64,000 nucleotides of DNA from Flavobacterium sp. ACAM 123 (GTDB taxonomy: Bacteria; Bacteroidota; Bacteroidia; Flavobacteriales; Flavobacteriaceae): NCBI RefSeq assembly GCF_000264055.1, contig NZ_AJXL01000002.1:1-64000 (forward strand), in the 5' to 3' direction. The translations under genes and the position numbers were made by a program. The notes under the pieces were generated by a model. That model searched no databases and was not told the DNA's origin. It saw only the letters and a list, made by a program, of their open reading frames with translations. Below are positions 21,037 through 30,055 of the stretch, one piece after another (positions within the stretch are counted from its first letter, which is position 1; every line of letters starts with the position of its first letter).

Positions 21037-23154
21037 ATGAAAAAGGGTTTATTCGCTGTATTTTTGTCATTTTTTTCTTTTTTTATGTACTCGCAAGGCC
21101 AAGACTTGTTAAAGTCAAATCGTTCTCCAGAGCGTTTTCCTATTTTTCCTCGTTGTGAAAACAGGGAGAATGCGGAATTGGAAAGTTGTTTTTACAATGA
21201 AGTTCAAGATTTTGTTTTTCGCAATTTTGTGGTACCCGAAGACCTGATTGAAAACGATTTTCAAGGAAATGTAAAAGTGCTTTTTGAGGTAGATGCAAAT
21301 GGTGTTTTCAAAGTAATTTATGTCAATGCAATTGATGAGGAATTATTAGCAGAAGCGAAAAGAGTTTTTGCTAAATTTCCCAAAATCACTCCCTCGACCT
21401 ACAACGGCAGGTCAGTCTATTCAAAATACAATATTACTATTTCAATTCCATTGAAAAGTGCTGAAACAAGAGCGGGCGAGGTATTGGCTCGAGCCGAGAT
21501 AATACAAAGCAAAACAAAGCAGTTAACGGAATTAGATAGTATGGTTTATAAGAAATACAATAATCCAGAGTATGATAGCCATTTAAATATCCCTTTTTCT
21601 CATAGTTATTACGCGCAATTTGATGGCGCGTTAAACCGTGTAGGGAGCAATAGTCACACAGCCTCAAAACCGTACACGTATACTGAGGTGTCAAAGTATT
21701 ATGATGTTAAAGCGGCAAATGAAAAACTTAAAAAAAATGTTTCTGGTTGGTGGGCCAAAAAGTTGTGGAATGAAAATACAGTTGAAATTCAAGGAGACGG
21801 CTATTGGTTGTCATTAAATCCAATATTAGATTTACAAGTAGGTAAAGCTTCTCATAGCGACGTTTCCTATACGTATGTCAATACACGCGCACTTAATTTT
21901 AGAGGGGGTCTTGGAGATAAACTTAATTTTACTACAACCGTATTTGAAAGCCAAGGACGTTTTGCAGATTATTTTAATAGTTATGCCGAATCGATAAAAC
22001 CTGCAGGTGGTAATCCAGCAATTATTCCTGGAATGGGGATTGCTAAAAATTTTAAAACGGACTCCTACGATTTTCCTTTGGCGGAAGCTAATTTGACATT
22101 GACGGCAAGCAAGCATATTGATTTGCAATTGGGATATGGAAGGAATTTTATTGGCGACGGATATCGCTCGCTGTTGGAAAGTGATGGAGCCAATCCCTAT
22201 CCTTACTTTAAAGTAAACACTAATTTTTGGAAAATAAAATATACGAATACGTACATGTGGCTCAAAGACGTTCGTCCGGAAGTTACTTTGGAAAGAACCT
22301 ATGCGACTAAGTTTATGGCAAACCACTATTTGAGTTGGAATATATCTAACAGATTGAATCTTGGCTTCTTTGAATCAGTTATATGGACCAACACCAATGA
22401 CAGGGGTTTTGACGCCAGTTTTGTCAATCCGATTGTATTTTATAGATCAGTTGAGTTTGCGTCTTCAGCCAGAACAGGAAATGCGCTATTAGGACTTACA
22501 TACAAGTATAAGTGGAGCGATAAAATTAATGTATACGGCCAATTTTTATTAGATGAATTTTCTTTGGGAGATATAAAAAGACAAGATAATAGTTGGAAAA
22601 ATAAGTATGGGTATCAGTTGGGAGTTAAATACTATAATGCATTTCAGGTTGATAATTTATTATTACAGTTAGAGTACAATCATGTGCGTCCCTATGTGTA
22701 TAGTCATAGTGTGCCAATTACAAATTACGGACACAATAATCAAAGCATTGGTCATCAATGGGGCGGAAACTTTAAAGAATTTATTGCTATTGCGCGTTAC
22801 CACAAAGGCAGGTATTTCGCTGATGCAAAAGTTACGGCGGGTACCCGTGGTCTCGACTTTGACACTGCCGATGACCGCAACAACTACGGTGGGAATATAT
22901 ACAAGGATTATGATGAAAACAGACCATTTGACCGTGGTGTAAAAGTGGGGCAGGGAAATAAAACGTCTCTTTTTATAGCGGATATTCAAGGAGGGTATTT
23001 AGTAAATCCCACTACTAATTTAAAAATTTACGGTAGTTATATTTACAGGAGTTTTGATCCTACGAAGAATACGGTAACAAAATTTAACGAGAGTACCAGT
23101 TGGTTTACTTTGGGACTGCGTGCCGACGTCTTTAATTGGTATTTTGATTACTAA
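21037..23154 (+). CDS. Outer membrane protein, RemB-like (TonB-C-like domain plus Wzi-type barrel)
   Basis: A 705-residue exported protein. It has a signal peptide (MKKGLFAVFLSFFSFFMYSQ), then a roughly 110-residue domain with the GNVKVLFEVDANGVFKVI pattern of TonB C-terminal-type folds. The long C-terminal part consists of beta-strands like capsule-assembly Wzi barrels (LGYGRNFIGDGYRSLL; NHYLSWNISNRLNLGFFESVIW). This combination is what is annotated as gliding motility protein RemB in flavobacteria, so a role in motility or surface polysaccharide is likely but not shown here. ATG 21037 is preferred over an ATG at 20983 inside deoC because it begins the signal peptide. Confidence 0.8.
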   Translation: MKKGLFAVFLSFFSFFMYSQGQDLLKSNRSPERFPIFPRCENRENAELESCFYNEVQDFVFRNFVVPEDLIENDFQGNVKVLFEVDANGVFKVIYVNAIDEELLAEAKRVFAKFPKITPSTYNGRSVYSKYNITISIPLKSAETRAGEVLARAEIIQSKTKQLTELDSMVYKKYNNPEYDSHLNIPFSHSYYAQFDGALNRVGSNSHTASKPYTYTEVSKYYDVKAANEKLKKNVSGWWAKKLWNENTVEIQGDGYWLSLNPILDLQVGKASHSDVSYTYVNTRALNFRGGLGDKLNFTTTVFESQGRFADYFNSYAESIKPAGGNPAIIPGMGIAKNFKTDSYDFPLAEANLTLTASKHIDLQLGYGRNFIGDGYRSLLESDGANPYPYFKVNTNFWKIKYTNTYMWLKDVRPEVTLERTYATKFMANHYLSWNISNRLNLGFFESVIWTNTNDRGFDASFVNPIVFYRSVEFASSARTGNALLGLTYKYKWSDKINVYGQFLLDEFSLGDIKRQDNSWKNKYGYQLGVKYYNAFQVDNLLLQLEYNHVRPYVYSHSVPITNYGHNNQSIGHQWGGNFKEFIAIARYHKGRYFADAKVTAGTRGLDFDTADDRNNYGGNIYKDYDENRPFDRGVKVGQGNKTSLFIADIQGGYLVNPTTNLKIYGSYIYRSFDPTKNTVTKFNESTSWFTLGLRADVFNWYFDY

Positions 23155-23284
23155 AGCTCCTTTTAGGCAACTGCCTTTGTAATTCAAAATAAAATGCCTC
23201 ATTTTGTAAATAGGGGCGGTTTTTTCTATAAATATTACTTTAAAAAAATCTAAAATCTTCATTCCGATTTCTATCAGTAAGTTG

Positions 23285-23292
23285 TACCTTTG
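23285..23292 (+). promoter_or_regulatory. Candidate -7 promoter element (TACCTTTG) of the cytochrome oxidase assembly operon
   Basis: TAnnTTTG match 21 bases upstream of the heme O synthase ATG at 23313. Confidence 0.55.
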
Positions 23293-23312
23293 CAACAGTT
23301 TTAGAAAACCTA

Positions 23313-24227
23313 ATGAAAACCGCATTGAATAGTTCGTCAAATACATTTTCCCTTAAAACTGTTTTTTTGGATTTTAAAGAAATCACGAAGGCTGGATTAG
23401 CCATAAGTGTTTTATTTTCCTCTATTGCAGGATACTTTTTGGGTTTTAGTAAGGAGCATCCCTTTCAGTGGTCTGTATTGATAATGCTGGCTATCGGTGG
23501 ATATTGTATGGTGGGTGCTTCAAATGCATTCAATCAGGTAATAGAAAAGGATTTAGATGCCTTAATGGATAGAACTAAAAATCGTCCTGTTCCGACGGGA
23601 AGAATGTCTACTTTTTCAGCCGTGGTCGTAGCGAGCCTACTAACTATAATTGGAATCACATTGTTATATATGATCAATCCTAAGACAGCGATGTTTGGTG
23701 CGATTTCTATATTTTTATATACAAGTGTTTATACTCCCTTGAAAACGGTGACATCACTATCTGTTTTTGTGGGTGCCTTTCCTGGAGCGATTCCGTTCAT
23801 GTTAGGTTGGGTAGCAGCAACGGGTGATTTCGGAATAGAAGCGGGAACGTTATTTTTAATTCAGTTTTTTTGGCAATTTCCTCATTTTTGGTCAATAGGT
23901 TGGTTGTTGTATGAAGATTACGAAAAAGCAGGGTTTTTTATGTTGCCAACAGGAAAAAAAGATAAAGGTACTGCTTTGCAGGTTATTTTGTACACAGTAT
24001 GGCTTATTATAGCTTCATTGTTGCCCTCGTTAGGGTATACCGGGAAGTTATTTATTTCGCCTCTGGCCGCAGTAGTTATTTTTTTATTGGGTGTGTGGAT
24101 GTTGTTTTATGCAGTAAAACTTTATAAGTTAAGAACAGCAAAAGCAGCGAAAACCTTAATGCTGGTTAGTGTTGGGTACATCACCTTGTTACAATTAGTG
24201 TATATAATTGATAAATTTTTGAGATAG
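23313..24227 (+). CDS. ctaB: Protoheme IX farnesyltransferase (heme O synthase)
   Basis: UbiA-superfamily membrane enzyme (CtaB/CyoE) that farnesylates protoheme to heme O for terminal oxidases. The 304-residue protein has about eight membrane segments. The first aspartate-rich prenyl-binding motif lies in ASNAFNQVIEKDLDALMDRT and is followed by KNRPVPTGRMS; the family segment YTPLKTVTSLSVFVGAFPGA and the loop FWSIGWLLYEDYEKAGFFMLP with conserved residues follow. It starts a tight rightward run with oxidase subunits III and IV; the next ATG is 2 bases after its stop. Confidence 0.95.
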   Translation: MKTALNSSSNTFSLKTVFLDFKEITKAGLAISVLFSSIAGYFLGFSKEHPFQWSVLIMLAIGGYCMVGASNAFNQVIEKDLDALMDRTKNRPVPTGRMSTFSAVVVASLLTIIGITLLYMINPKTAMFGAISIFLYTSVYTPLKTVTSLSVFVGAFPGAIPFMLGWVAATGDFGIEAGTLFLIQFFWQFPHFWSIGWLLYEDYEKAGFFMLPTGKKDKGTALQVILYTVWLIIASLLPSLGYTGKLFISPLAAVVIFLLGVWMLFYAVKLYKLRTAKAAKTLMLVSVGYITLLQLVYIIDKFLR

Positions 24228-24229
24228 TT

Positions 24230-24817
24230 ATGGAAGTTACAATGACAAGAGAAGAATATAAATCGAGAACAGGAAGGTCATATAAATTGATTTTGTTGTT
24301 TTCTATGGTCAGCATGACCATGATGTTTGCAGGTCTTACCAGTGCTTTTGTGGTAAGTAAATCTAGAGTAGATTGGTTGAAAGATTTTGAATTACCATCG
24401 GCTTTTTATTTCAGTACTTTGGTGATAATTGGTTGTAGTGTTACCTTTCATTTGGCCAAAAAAGCAATTCAAAAAGACAACAAAAAGGCTACAACTACAT
24501 TTCTTTTTACGACATTAGTATTGGGAATATTGTTTGTAATTTTACAGTTTGTAGGCTTTGACCAGATAGTGCAACAGGGGTATTATTTTACAGGAAGTGA
24601 GAGTACGATTACAACTACGTTTCTTTATGTCGTAGCTGTGGTACACTTACTGCACCTCGCTGGCGGCTTGATTTCATTGTTGATTATAATTTATAATCAT
24701 TTTAAACAAAAATACAATTCGAGTCAAACTCTTGGAATAGAACTAGGTGCAATGTACTGGCACTTTCTTGATTTCTTGTGGATTTATTTATTTGTATTTT
24801 TATATTTCTTTAAATAA
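24230..24817 (+). CDS. Cytochrome c oxidase subunit III family protein (short form)
   Basis: A 195-residue membrane protein with five predicted helices, ending in the conserved GAMYWHFLDFLWIYLFVFLYFF helix of heme-copper oxidase subunit III. It lacks the additional region of the following 325-residue subunit III. Flavobacterial caa3-type clusters commonly carry two such genes in tandem. It starts 2 bases after ctaB, so co-translation is likely. Confidence 0.88.
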   Translation: MEVTMTREEYKSRTGRSYKLILLFSMVSMTMMFAGLTSAFVVSKSRVDWLKDFELPSAFYFSTLVIIGCSVTFHLAKKAIQKDNKKATTTFLFTTLVLGILFVILQFVGFDQIVQQGYYFTGSESTITTTFLYVVAVVHLLHLAGGLISLLIIIYNHFKQKYNSSQTLGIELGAMYWHFLDFLWIYLFVFLYFFK

Positions 24818-24827
24818 GAAAAAAACG

Positions 24828-24835
24828 TAAATTTG
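24828..24835 (+). promoter_or_regulatory. Candidate internal -7 promoter element (TAAATTTG)
   Basis: TAnnTTTG match in the 42-base gap between the two subunit III genes, 24 bases before the ATG at 24860. It could allow separate expression of the second part of the operon. Confidence 0.45.
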
Positions 24836-24859
24836 AGAACTTTTTAACGAATAACTTTT

Positions 24860-25837
24860 ATGGGATCTACAGTTACTGCTGGGAATAGCAAAGAAAAAAC
24901 TTGGGGAGGCGGCAATGAGCCAATGGGAGCAAGTTATGGTAAATTAATGATGTGGTTTTTTATTGTATCAGATGCTTTAACGTTCTCTGCATTTTTAGCG
25001 GCTTACGGGTTTTCTAGGTTTAAATTTATTGAGACATGGCCATTGGCAGATGAAGTGTTTACGCACTTTCCTTTCATGCATGGTGTATCAGCGCCTATGT
25101 ACTATGTTGCATTGATGACTTTTATTTTGATTTTTTCATCAGTAACAATGGTTTTGGCTGTTGATGCGGGTCATCAAATGAAAAAAGATAAAGTCGTTCT
25201 GTACATGTTTTTGACCATCCTTGGTGGAGGAATCTTTGTAGGATCCCAAGCTTGGGAATGGAAGAATTTCATCACCGGGGAGTATGGCGCAATCGAGACA
25301 AAAGGAGGTAGTTTGCTCCAATTTGTTGATAAGGAAGGCAAACGTGTAGCTCTTGCAGATTTTGCAGCGAATTTACATGACGCAAGAGAGCAATTGACTC
25401 CAGATAAAGCAAAGTGGTTCATGAGTGAGCCAGCTTTACCGTCTTTTTCGGTAGCGGAGGTTCAGGCAGGTTTTAAATCCCATCCAGATATACTGGTACG
25501 AACAGAGGTGTTGACTGCTGAAAAGCAAAAAACAATTCTATCAAGAGAGGAATCTGAATTAAGATTGAGTGAGGCGCATTATGTTGTTGAGGGTGCTAAT
25601 CTCAAAAGGAATGAGTATGGTAGTAAGTTGTTTGCCGATTTCTTTTTCTTTATAACAGGTTTTCACGGTGTTCACGTTCTATCAGGTGTTATTATAAATA
25701 TCATTATATTTTTTAATGTTCTGAGTGGAACCTATGAGAAAAGAGGAAGTTACGAAATGGTCGAAAAAGTTGGTTTATACTGGCACTTCGTCGATTTAGT
25801 TTGGGTATTTGTATTTACGGTTTTCTATCTAGTTTAA
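24860..25837 (+). CDS. Cytochrome c oxidase subunit III with a soluble insertion
   Basis: A 325-residue heme-copper oxidase subunit III. Early helices (MWFFIVSDALTFSAFLAAYGFSRF) and the late SKLFADFFFFITGFHGVHVLSG and GLYWHFVDLVWVFVFTVFYL helices are canonical. Between GSQAWEWKNF and the FHGVHV helix lies about 100 residues of mainly charged, soluble sequence (roughly 135-235), which the short tandem copy lacks. Subunit III supports proton uptake and stability of the oxidase; catalytic subunits I and II are not in this window. Confidence 0.92.
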   Translation: MGSTVTAGNSKEKTWGGGNEPMGASYGKLMMWFFIVSDALTFSAFLAAYGFSRFKFIETWPLADEVFTHFPFMHGVSAPMYYVALMTFILIFSSVTMVLAVDAGHQMKKDKVVLYMFLTILGGGIFVGSQAWEWKNFITGEYGAIETKGGSLLQFVDKEGKRVALADFAANLHDAREQLTPDKAKWFMSEPALPSFSVAEVQAGFKSHPDILVRTEVLTAEKQKTILSREESELRLSEAHYVVEGANLKRNEYGSKLFADFFFFITGFHGVHVLSGVIINIIIFFNVLSGTYEKRGSYEMVEKVGLYWHFVDLVWVFVFTVFYLV

Positions 25838-25855
25838 TTTTCAAAAGTTTTTATT

Positions 25856-26212
25856 ATGTCACACGAACACGAATTTGTATCTAATACCAGCAAAATCTGG
25901 AAAGTTTTCGGAATATTATCTTTGGTTACTATCATAGAGGTAATTTTAGGTATTCTTAAGCCAGACGCATTGCAGTTCAGCAATTTTATGGGGATGAATC
26001 TGCTTAATTGGATATTTTATGCCCTTACGGTTTACAAGGCATATTATATTGTTTATTCATTTATGCACATGGACGGTGAAAAAACGGCTTTGAGATATGC
26101 AGTTGTACTGCCGGTAATATTTTTAATTTTATATATTCTCTTCATTCTTTTGACTGAAGGTAACTATATATATGGGGTTTTTAAAAATTCGACTATAAAA
26201 TGGAATTTTTAA
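25856..26212 (+). CDS. Cytochrome c oxidase subunit IV family protein
   Basis: A 118-residue protein with three membrane helices. The N-terminus is His-rich and acidic (SHEHEF), followed by the IWKVFGILSLVTIIEVILGI helix and the AYYIVYSFMHMDGEK loop with HMDGE, typical of bacterial subunit IV proteins. It closes the oxidase operon and is followed by a hairpin terminator. Confidence 0.9.
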   Translation: MSHEHEFVSNTSKIWKVFGILSLVTIIEVILGILKPDALQFSNFMGMNLLNWIFYALTVYKAYYIVYSFMHMDGEKTALRYAVVLPVIFLILYILFILLTEGNYIYGVFKNSTIKWNF

Positions 26213-26230
26213 CAATATATTAATTCACAA

Positions 26231-26257
26231 AAAGGTGCGCTTTGCGTGCCTTTTTTT
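26231..26257 (+). terminator. Rho-independent terminator after the oxidase subunit genes
   Basis: Stem AAAGGTGCGC / GCGTGCCTTT (two G-U pairs) with a 3-base loop, followed by seven T. The next promoter begins in the same T run. Confidence 0.75.
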
Positions 26258-26264
26258 ATTTTTG
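26257..26264 (+). promoter_or_regulatory. Candidate -7 promoter element (TATTTTTG)
   Basis: TAnnTTTG match 25 bases before the ATG at 26290, directly after the terminator, marking a new transcription unit. Confidence 0.5.
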
Positions 26265-26289
26265 CACTTTAAATAGTATTTTAAGTATA

Positions 26290-26931
26290 ATGAAAAAAAA
26301 TATAGTTCTTTTCGTACTTTTTGTTTTGCCAATAGTAGCGTATCTTTTCTTTGCTACCGGAGTAAATGGTTTTACAAAATTGCCTGTAATTACTCCTAAA
26401 GTCAATGACTTTGGGGATTGGAAGTCTTTAGACGGAAAAAAAATTACTTTAAATGATAAAATCACCGTTTTAGGTTTTGGCGGTTCTAGTATTTTGGAAA
26501 ACCGGGGTAACCTTTTTAATCTTAATCAAAAAATTTATCAACGTTATCATACTTTCAAGGACGTGCAGTTTGTGATGATTTGCCCTTTGGGTACAGAGAG
26601 CGATATTAAAAGTATTTTTGACGCTTTAGAGGAGTTCACAGATTTGGCGCAATGGCATTTTTTGTTTGCTACACCCCAAGAGATCAATTCCTATTATTCG
26701 CAATTAAAGTTAGTTGGAAAATTAGATGCTAATGCTGGTACTCCTGATGTTTATATTCTAGACAAGGAGAGAAATCTTAGAGGAAGAAAGAAGGTAAAAG
26801 ATTATAAGGAGGGATATAGTACTTTTAGTCCTGCTGAATTGAGTAATGAGATGTTAGATGATTTTAAAGTTATTCTATACGAATACAGAGCAGCACTCAA
26901 GAAAAATCGTAATGCTACAAAGCAACTATAA
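26290..26931 (+). CDS. Membrane-anchored thioredoxin-fold-like protein, function unknown
   Basis: A 213-residue protein with one N-terminal membrane anchor (NIVLFVLFVLPIVAYLFFA) and a soluble periplasmic part whose pattern (DGKKITLNDKITVLGFGGSS; DVYILDKERNLRGRKK) resembles thioredoxin/Sco-like folds without a CxxxC site. It is directly followed by an Sco-family gene, so a role in oxidase copper-site assembly is plausible by context only. ATG 26290 is preferred over an upstream in-frame start at 26242 that would lie inside the terminator and promoter. Confidence 0.65.
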   Translation: MKKNIVLFVLFVLPIVAYLFFATGVNGFTKLPVITPKVNDFGDWKSLDGKKITLNDKITVLGFGGSSILENRGNLFNLNQKIYQRYHTFKDVQFVMICPLGTESDIKSIFDALEEFTDLAQWHFLFATPQEINSYYSQLKLVGKLDANAGTPDVYILDKERNLRGRKKVKDYKEGYSTFSPAELSNEMLDDFKVILYEYRAALKKNRNATKQL

Positions 26932-26942
26932 ATTTAAGTTAT

Positions 26943-27629
26943 ATGTTTAAAAATAAATCTTACATCGGAATTTCGTTTATTATACTAATTTTCGGAATAT
27001 ACGCAGTGCCTAAAATAATATCCCGAATACAAAACGGTGAAATTGTAAAAGGGGACCGGCTGGACAACGTTACAAATACAAATGTATCAGAGGATAAGTT
27101 GACAAAAATAGGGCCGGCACCTAAATTTGAATTAATCAATCAAGATGGCTTGAAAATTACTAATGAAAGCTACAAAGGGAAAGTTTATGTTTTAGAATTT
27201 TTCTTCACTACTTGCCCCTCCATTTGTCCTAAAATGAATCAAAGCATGTTGTTGATCGAGAAAAAATTCTTTGGTAATCCAAATTTTGGAATAGTGTCAA
27301 TCACTATCGATCCTAAACACGACACTCCTGAAGTCTTGAAAGCACATGCTAAGCTTTTGGGTGTTAAATCCTCAAATTGGAACTTTTTAACCGGTGATCG
27401 GGACGAAATTTACGATTTAGCGAATAAAGGCTTCAATCTATATGCTGGAGAAAATAGTAAGGTCAACGGTGGCTTTGAGCATTCTGGTTTGTTTGCCTTG
27501 ATTGATAAAAATGGAGACATTCGTTGTAGAAAAGATGATTTTGGAAATCCGATCCTTTATTATGATGGTTTAGAAAAAAAAGGAGTTAGAGATATTCAAC
27601 AAGATATTAATGTTTTATTAAAAGAATAA
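26943..27629 (+). CDS. SCO1/SenC-family copper chaperone
   Basis: Sco proteins deliver copper to the CuA centre of cytochrome c oxidase subunit II. The 228-residue protein has an N-terminal anchor (IGISFIILIFGIYAVPKII), a thioredoxin fold with the copper-binding CPSIC motif (CxxxC) in FFFTTCPSICPKMNQSM, the VSITIDPKHDTPE strand-turn and a later conserved His in GGFEHSGLFALIDKNG. It sits between a thioredoxin-like gene and DUF420, in line with an oxidase maturation operon. Confidence 0.93.
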   Translation: MFKNKSYIGISFIILIFGIYAVPKIISRIQNGEIVKGDRLDNVTNTNVSEDKLTKIGPAPKFELINQDGLKITNESYKGKVYVLEFFFTTCPSICPKMNQSMLLIEKKFFGNPNFGIVSITIDPKHDTPEVLKAHAKLLGVKSSNWNFLTGDRDEIYDLANKGFNLYAGENSKVNGGFEHSGLFALIDKNGDIRCRKDDFGNPILYYDGLEKKGVRDIQQDINVLLKE

Positions 27630-27634
27630 GCAAG

Positions 27635-28177
27635 ATGAGCGAATTAAGTTTAGAGCAGAAATATAATAAATGGATCATAGCGGTATCCATAATAATACCA
27701 ATCGCAGTCGCGTTTCTTTTTGGAGTTAAACTTAAAGATTTTGGTTATGATGTTGAACCGCTTTCTTTTTTACCGCCTATATATGCTACTACAAATGGTA
27801 TTACAGCTGTGTTGTTGATTGCTGGTGTCGTTTCGATCAAAAATGGAAAGAGAAGACTTCATCAGTCGTTAATGACCAGCGCCGTCGCGTTATCTGTCGC
27901 TTTCCTTGTAATGTACGTGGCCTATCATATGACTGCTGATTCCACGAAGTTTGGTGGCGATGGAGTTATCAAATATGTTTATTATTTTATATTAGTGACG
28001 CACATTGTGTTGTCCATTATAATTATTCCTTTAGTTCTGATTACCTATGTACGTGCTTGGGCGCAGGTTTTTGATAAGCATAAGAAAATAGCTCGAATTA
28101 CCTTCCCCATCTGGCTTTATGTTGCTGTCACAGGTGTTGTTGTTTATTTAATGATATCACCCTACTATGTTAGATAA
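27635..28177 (+). CDS. DUF420 family membrane protein
   Basis: A 180-residue integral membrane protein with five hydrophobic segments and conserved histidines (RRLHQSLMTSA; YVAYHMTADS; THIVLSIIIIPLVL). The family is regularly found beside sco and oxidase genes, as here, and related proteins take part in oxidase assembly. Five bases separate it from the sco gene, and its end overlaps possible starts of the next gene. Confidence 0.88.
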   Translation: MSELSLEQKYNKWIIAVSIIIPIAVAFLFGVKLKDFGYDVEPLSFLPPIYATTNGITAVLLIAGVVSIKNGKRRLHQSLMTSAVALSVAFLVMYVAYHMTADSTKFGGDGVIKYVYYFILVTHIVLSIIIIPLVLITYVRAWAQVFDKHKKIARITFPIWLYVAVTGVVVYLMISPYYVR

Positions 28178-28211
28178 GACAAAAGGAAATAGAAAGTTAG
28201 AAAACAGAGTT

Positions 28212-28439
28212 ATGAAAAAGAGAATTACAATATTATTTTTTATCTTATCCTTCTTTTTCTCTCTAGATGTTGGGGCGCAATGCGCCATGTGTAGAGCTGC
28301 ATTAGGAGGAGAGTCTAATACTGCTCAGGCGCAGGCAGTGAATGACGGTATCGTCTATTTAATGGCGGTTCCCTATGTTTTAGTTGCAGGAATTGGTTAT
28401 GCTGTGTATCGCATGAGGAAAAATAAAAAAATGAATTAA
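28212..28439 (+). CDS. Small secreted or membrane protein with CxxC motif
   Basis: A 75-residue protein: N-terminal signal-like helix (ITILFFILSFFFSLDVGA), a CAMC motif right after it, and a second helix (YLMAVPYVLVAGIGYAVY) followed by a basic tail. The two cysteines placed outside the membrane, next to Sco and DUF420, suggest redox or metal handling in oxidase assembly, but this is inference. ATG 28212 is chosen over an in-frame ATG at 28167, which overlaps DUF420. Confidence 0.7.
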   Translation: MKKRITILFFILSFFFSLDVGAQCAMCRAALGGESNTAQAQAVNDGIVYLMAVPYVLVAGIGYAVYRMRKNKKMN

Positions 28440-28451
28440 GCAGGCCGACTC

Positions 28452-29861
28452 TTATTTTAAGCCATCAATCGAAATATTAACTTCACCGTTCACGGTAATG
28501 GAGGCTATAATAGCATTATTCGTTAACTGAACTTTGCGGAATTGGATGTTTTCCATCTTTCCATTTACAAAAACACCCGGCATAGGGGAATAATTTCTTA
28601 GATAACTCATTATGGTTTTTTTTCCTTCATCTAAATTAGCTTGAATTGAATAGCGACAATTTTGTTTTATTTTTCGAAGGACTAATCCTTGGACAAGCCA
28701 GTTAGCGCTGCGCATTAATTTGTTTTTAGTATCCAGAACGTAATCTAAATCTTCAAAATATATTTCTTTAGAGTTTTCATCATATTGAGGAAAACCAGAT
28801 AAATAGATTTTACCGTTTACAGATCCAGATAAATCTAAAGCAATAACTATTTTACCGTTTTTGTGCCAAATCGCAACATCCTGTACTTTTACTTTTTTGT
28901 TTCCCGAGATAAATTCCTGTCCCTCGAAATTTTTCTTCATGACCTGAGAAGCGTCGTTGTAAGTGGAGACAGCCACGATATTAGCTGAAATCTGGTTGGG
29001 AATTTTAGTTACAGTTTTTAAAATGATTTTATTCAAGTCAAATTTGGATTCGGGTTGTTGACCTACCAGGGTTTCCATATTGCACTTCATTCCCATTTGC
29101 AGTAAAAACTGATCCTTCTTTAATTTCGACGCCGTGCTATAAATTTCCAAAGGAACGATTCTTAACCAACTTTCATAGTCGTCGTTCATTTTAAAAGGCA
29201 CACTGACTGCTTCTAGTGCAGTCAATACAGTTGGTTTAAAGTCCATTGATTTACCTACGGCTTCATCAATTTTTTGTTCTATTTTCGTCTTAAATAGTTT
29301 TATTGCTGGATTGATTAGGTACGTAACCGGAATATTTTTTCCAAAAATAGTTGCAGTAGGACTTTCATTCCATTCTAAAGAACTTAGTTCAGTTTCGGTA
29401 TTTAATTTCCAATTACTTAAACTGACGTCGCTCATTAAAGTTATTATTCCATTAAGGTTAAATTCTTGGGTTTTGTAAAATGAAGTTCCTAAAGTTTTTG
29501 TTCCTATTCTGTATTTCACCAAAACTTTTAGTGGTAAGGTAGTTTTAATTCTGTCTCTTGATTTTTCATTGGTGCTTTCAATAGTGATTGGAGCCAGTTT
29601 CCATACTTGCATTTCGATATTATCATCTTCGACGTTGTCGTCTTTGTATATTAATCCATTTAAAAGTGCGTTAGTTTGGTTCTCAATGTCCTTCAGTTTT
29701 ACGGTTATTGGTAAATTGATAAAGGAAGGAGTATTTTCATAAATGATAGGGCTTGCGTCTTCTGGTTCCGGTGTTAAAGACAATATTTTTTGTGCGGGAG
29801 AGCAGCTAGAAAAAAGCACAAATGCGAGCGAAATAAGCAAGAAGGAAGCTGGTTTTGACAT
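28452..29861 (-). CDS. DUF4403 family lipoprotein
   Basis: A 469-residue exported lipoprotein; the signal ends LFSSC at about residue 20, giving the lipidation site. The body contains repeated beta-rich segments (LPITVKLKDIENQTNALLNGLIY; KVQDVAIWHKNGKIVIALDLSG; YSIQANLDEGKKTIMSYLRNYSPMPGVFVNG) characteristic of DUF4403. The function is unknown; the fold suggests lipid-binding tubular domains, but that is not visible here. It converges with the previous gene and has its own promoter on the minus strand. Confidence 0.85.
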   Translation of the reverse strand: MSKPASFLLISLAFVLFSSCSPAQKILSLTPEPEDASPIIYENTPSFINLPITVKLKDIENQTNALLNGLIYKDDNVEDDNIEMQVWKLAPITIESTNEKSRDRIKTTLPLKVLVKYRIGTKTLGTSFYKTQEFNLNGIITLMSDVSLSNWKLNTETELSSLEWNESPTATIFGKNIPVTYLINPAIKLFKTKIEQKIDEAVGKSMDFKPTVLTALEAVSVPFKMNDDYESWLRIVPLEIYSTASKLKKDQFLLQMGMKCNMETLVGQQPESKFDLNKIILKTVTKIPNQISANIVAVSTYNDASQVMKKNFEGQEFISGNKKVKVQDVAIWHKNGKIVIALDLSGSVNGKIYLSGFPQYDENSKEIYFEDLDYVLDTKNKLMRSANWLVQGLVLRKIKQNCRYSIQANLDEGKKTIMSYLRNYSPMPGVFVNGKMENIQFRKVQLTNNAIIASITVNGEVNISIDGLK

Positions 29862-29880
29862 TTGTTTTGATTTTATTCGA

Positions 29881-29888
29881 CAAAATTA
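29881..29888 (-). promoter_or_regulatory. Candidate -7 promoter element (TAATTTTG, minus strand)
   Basis: TAnnTTTG on the minus strand, 19 bases upstream of the DUF4403 ATG at 29861. Confidence 0.5.
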
Positions 29889-30055
29889 GTGAAACGAATA
29901 TATTTTTTTGTTTTTTTGTAACAAAAGCAGATTTTAAATGTCTAATTATTTTTATGTGTGAGGTTAAATCCGTTCACGTTTTGTATTTTTATTCAAAATA
30001 AAGGGAAAGGAAAAGTTTTTTTGCACTCCTTACATTACAATTTATTTAAAAAATT

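Noticed and set aside
21832-22326. 164-codon minus-strand frame inside the RemB-like gene
   Set aside because: Shadow of a conserved beta-barrel gene; Cys/Arg-rich composition typical of antisense frames.
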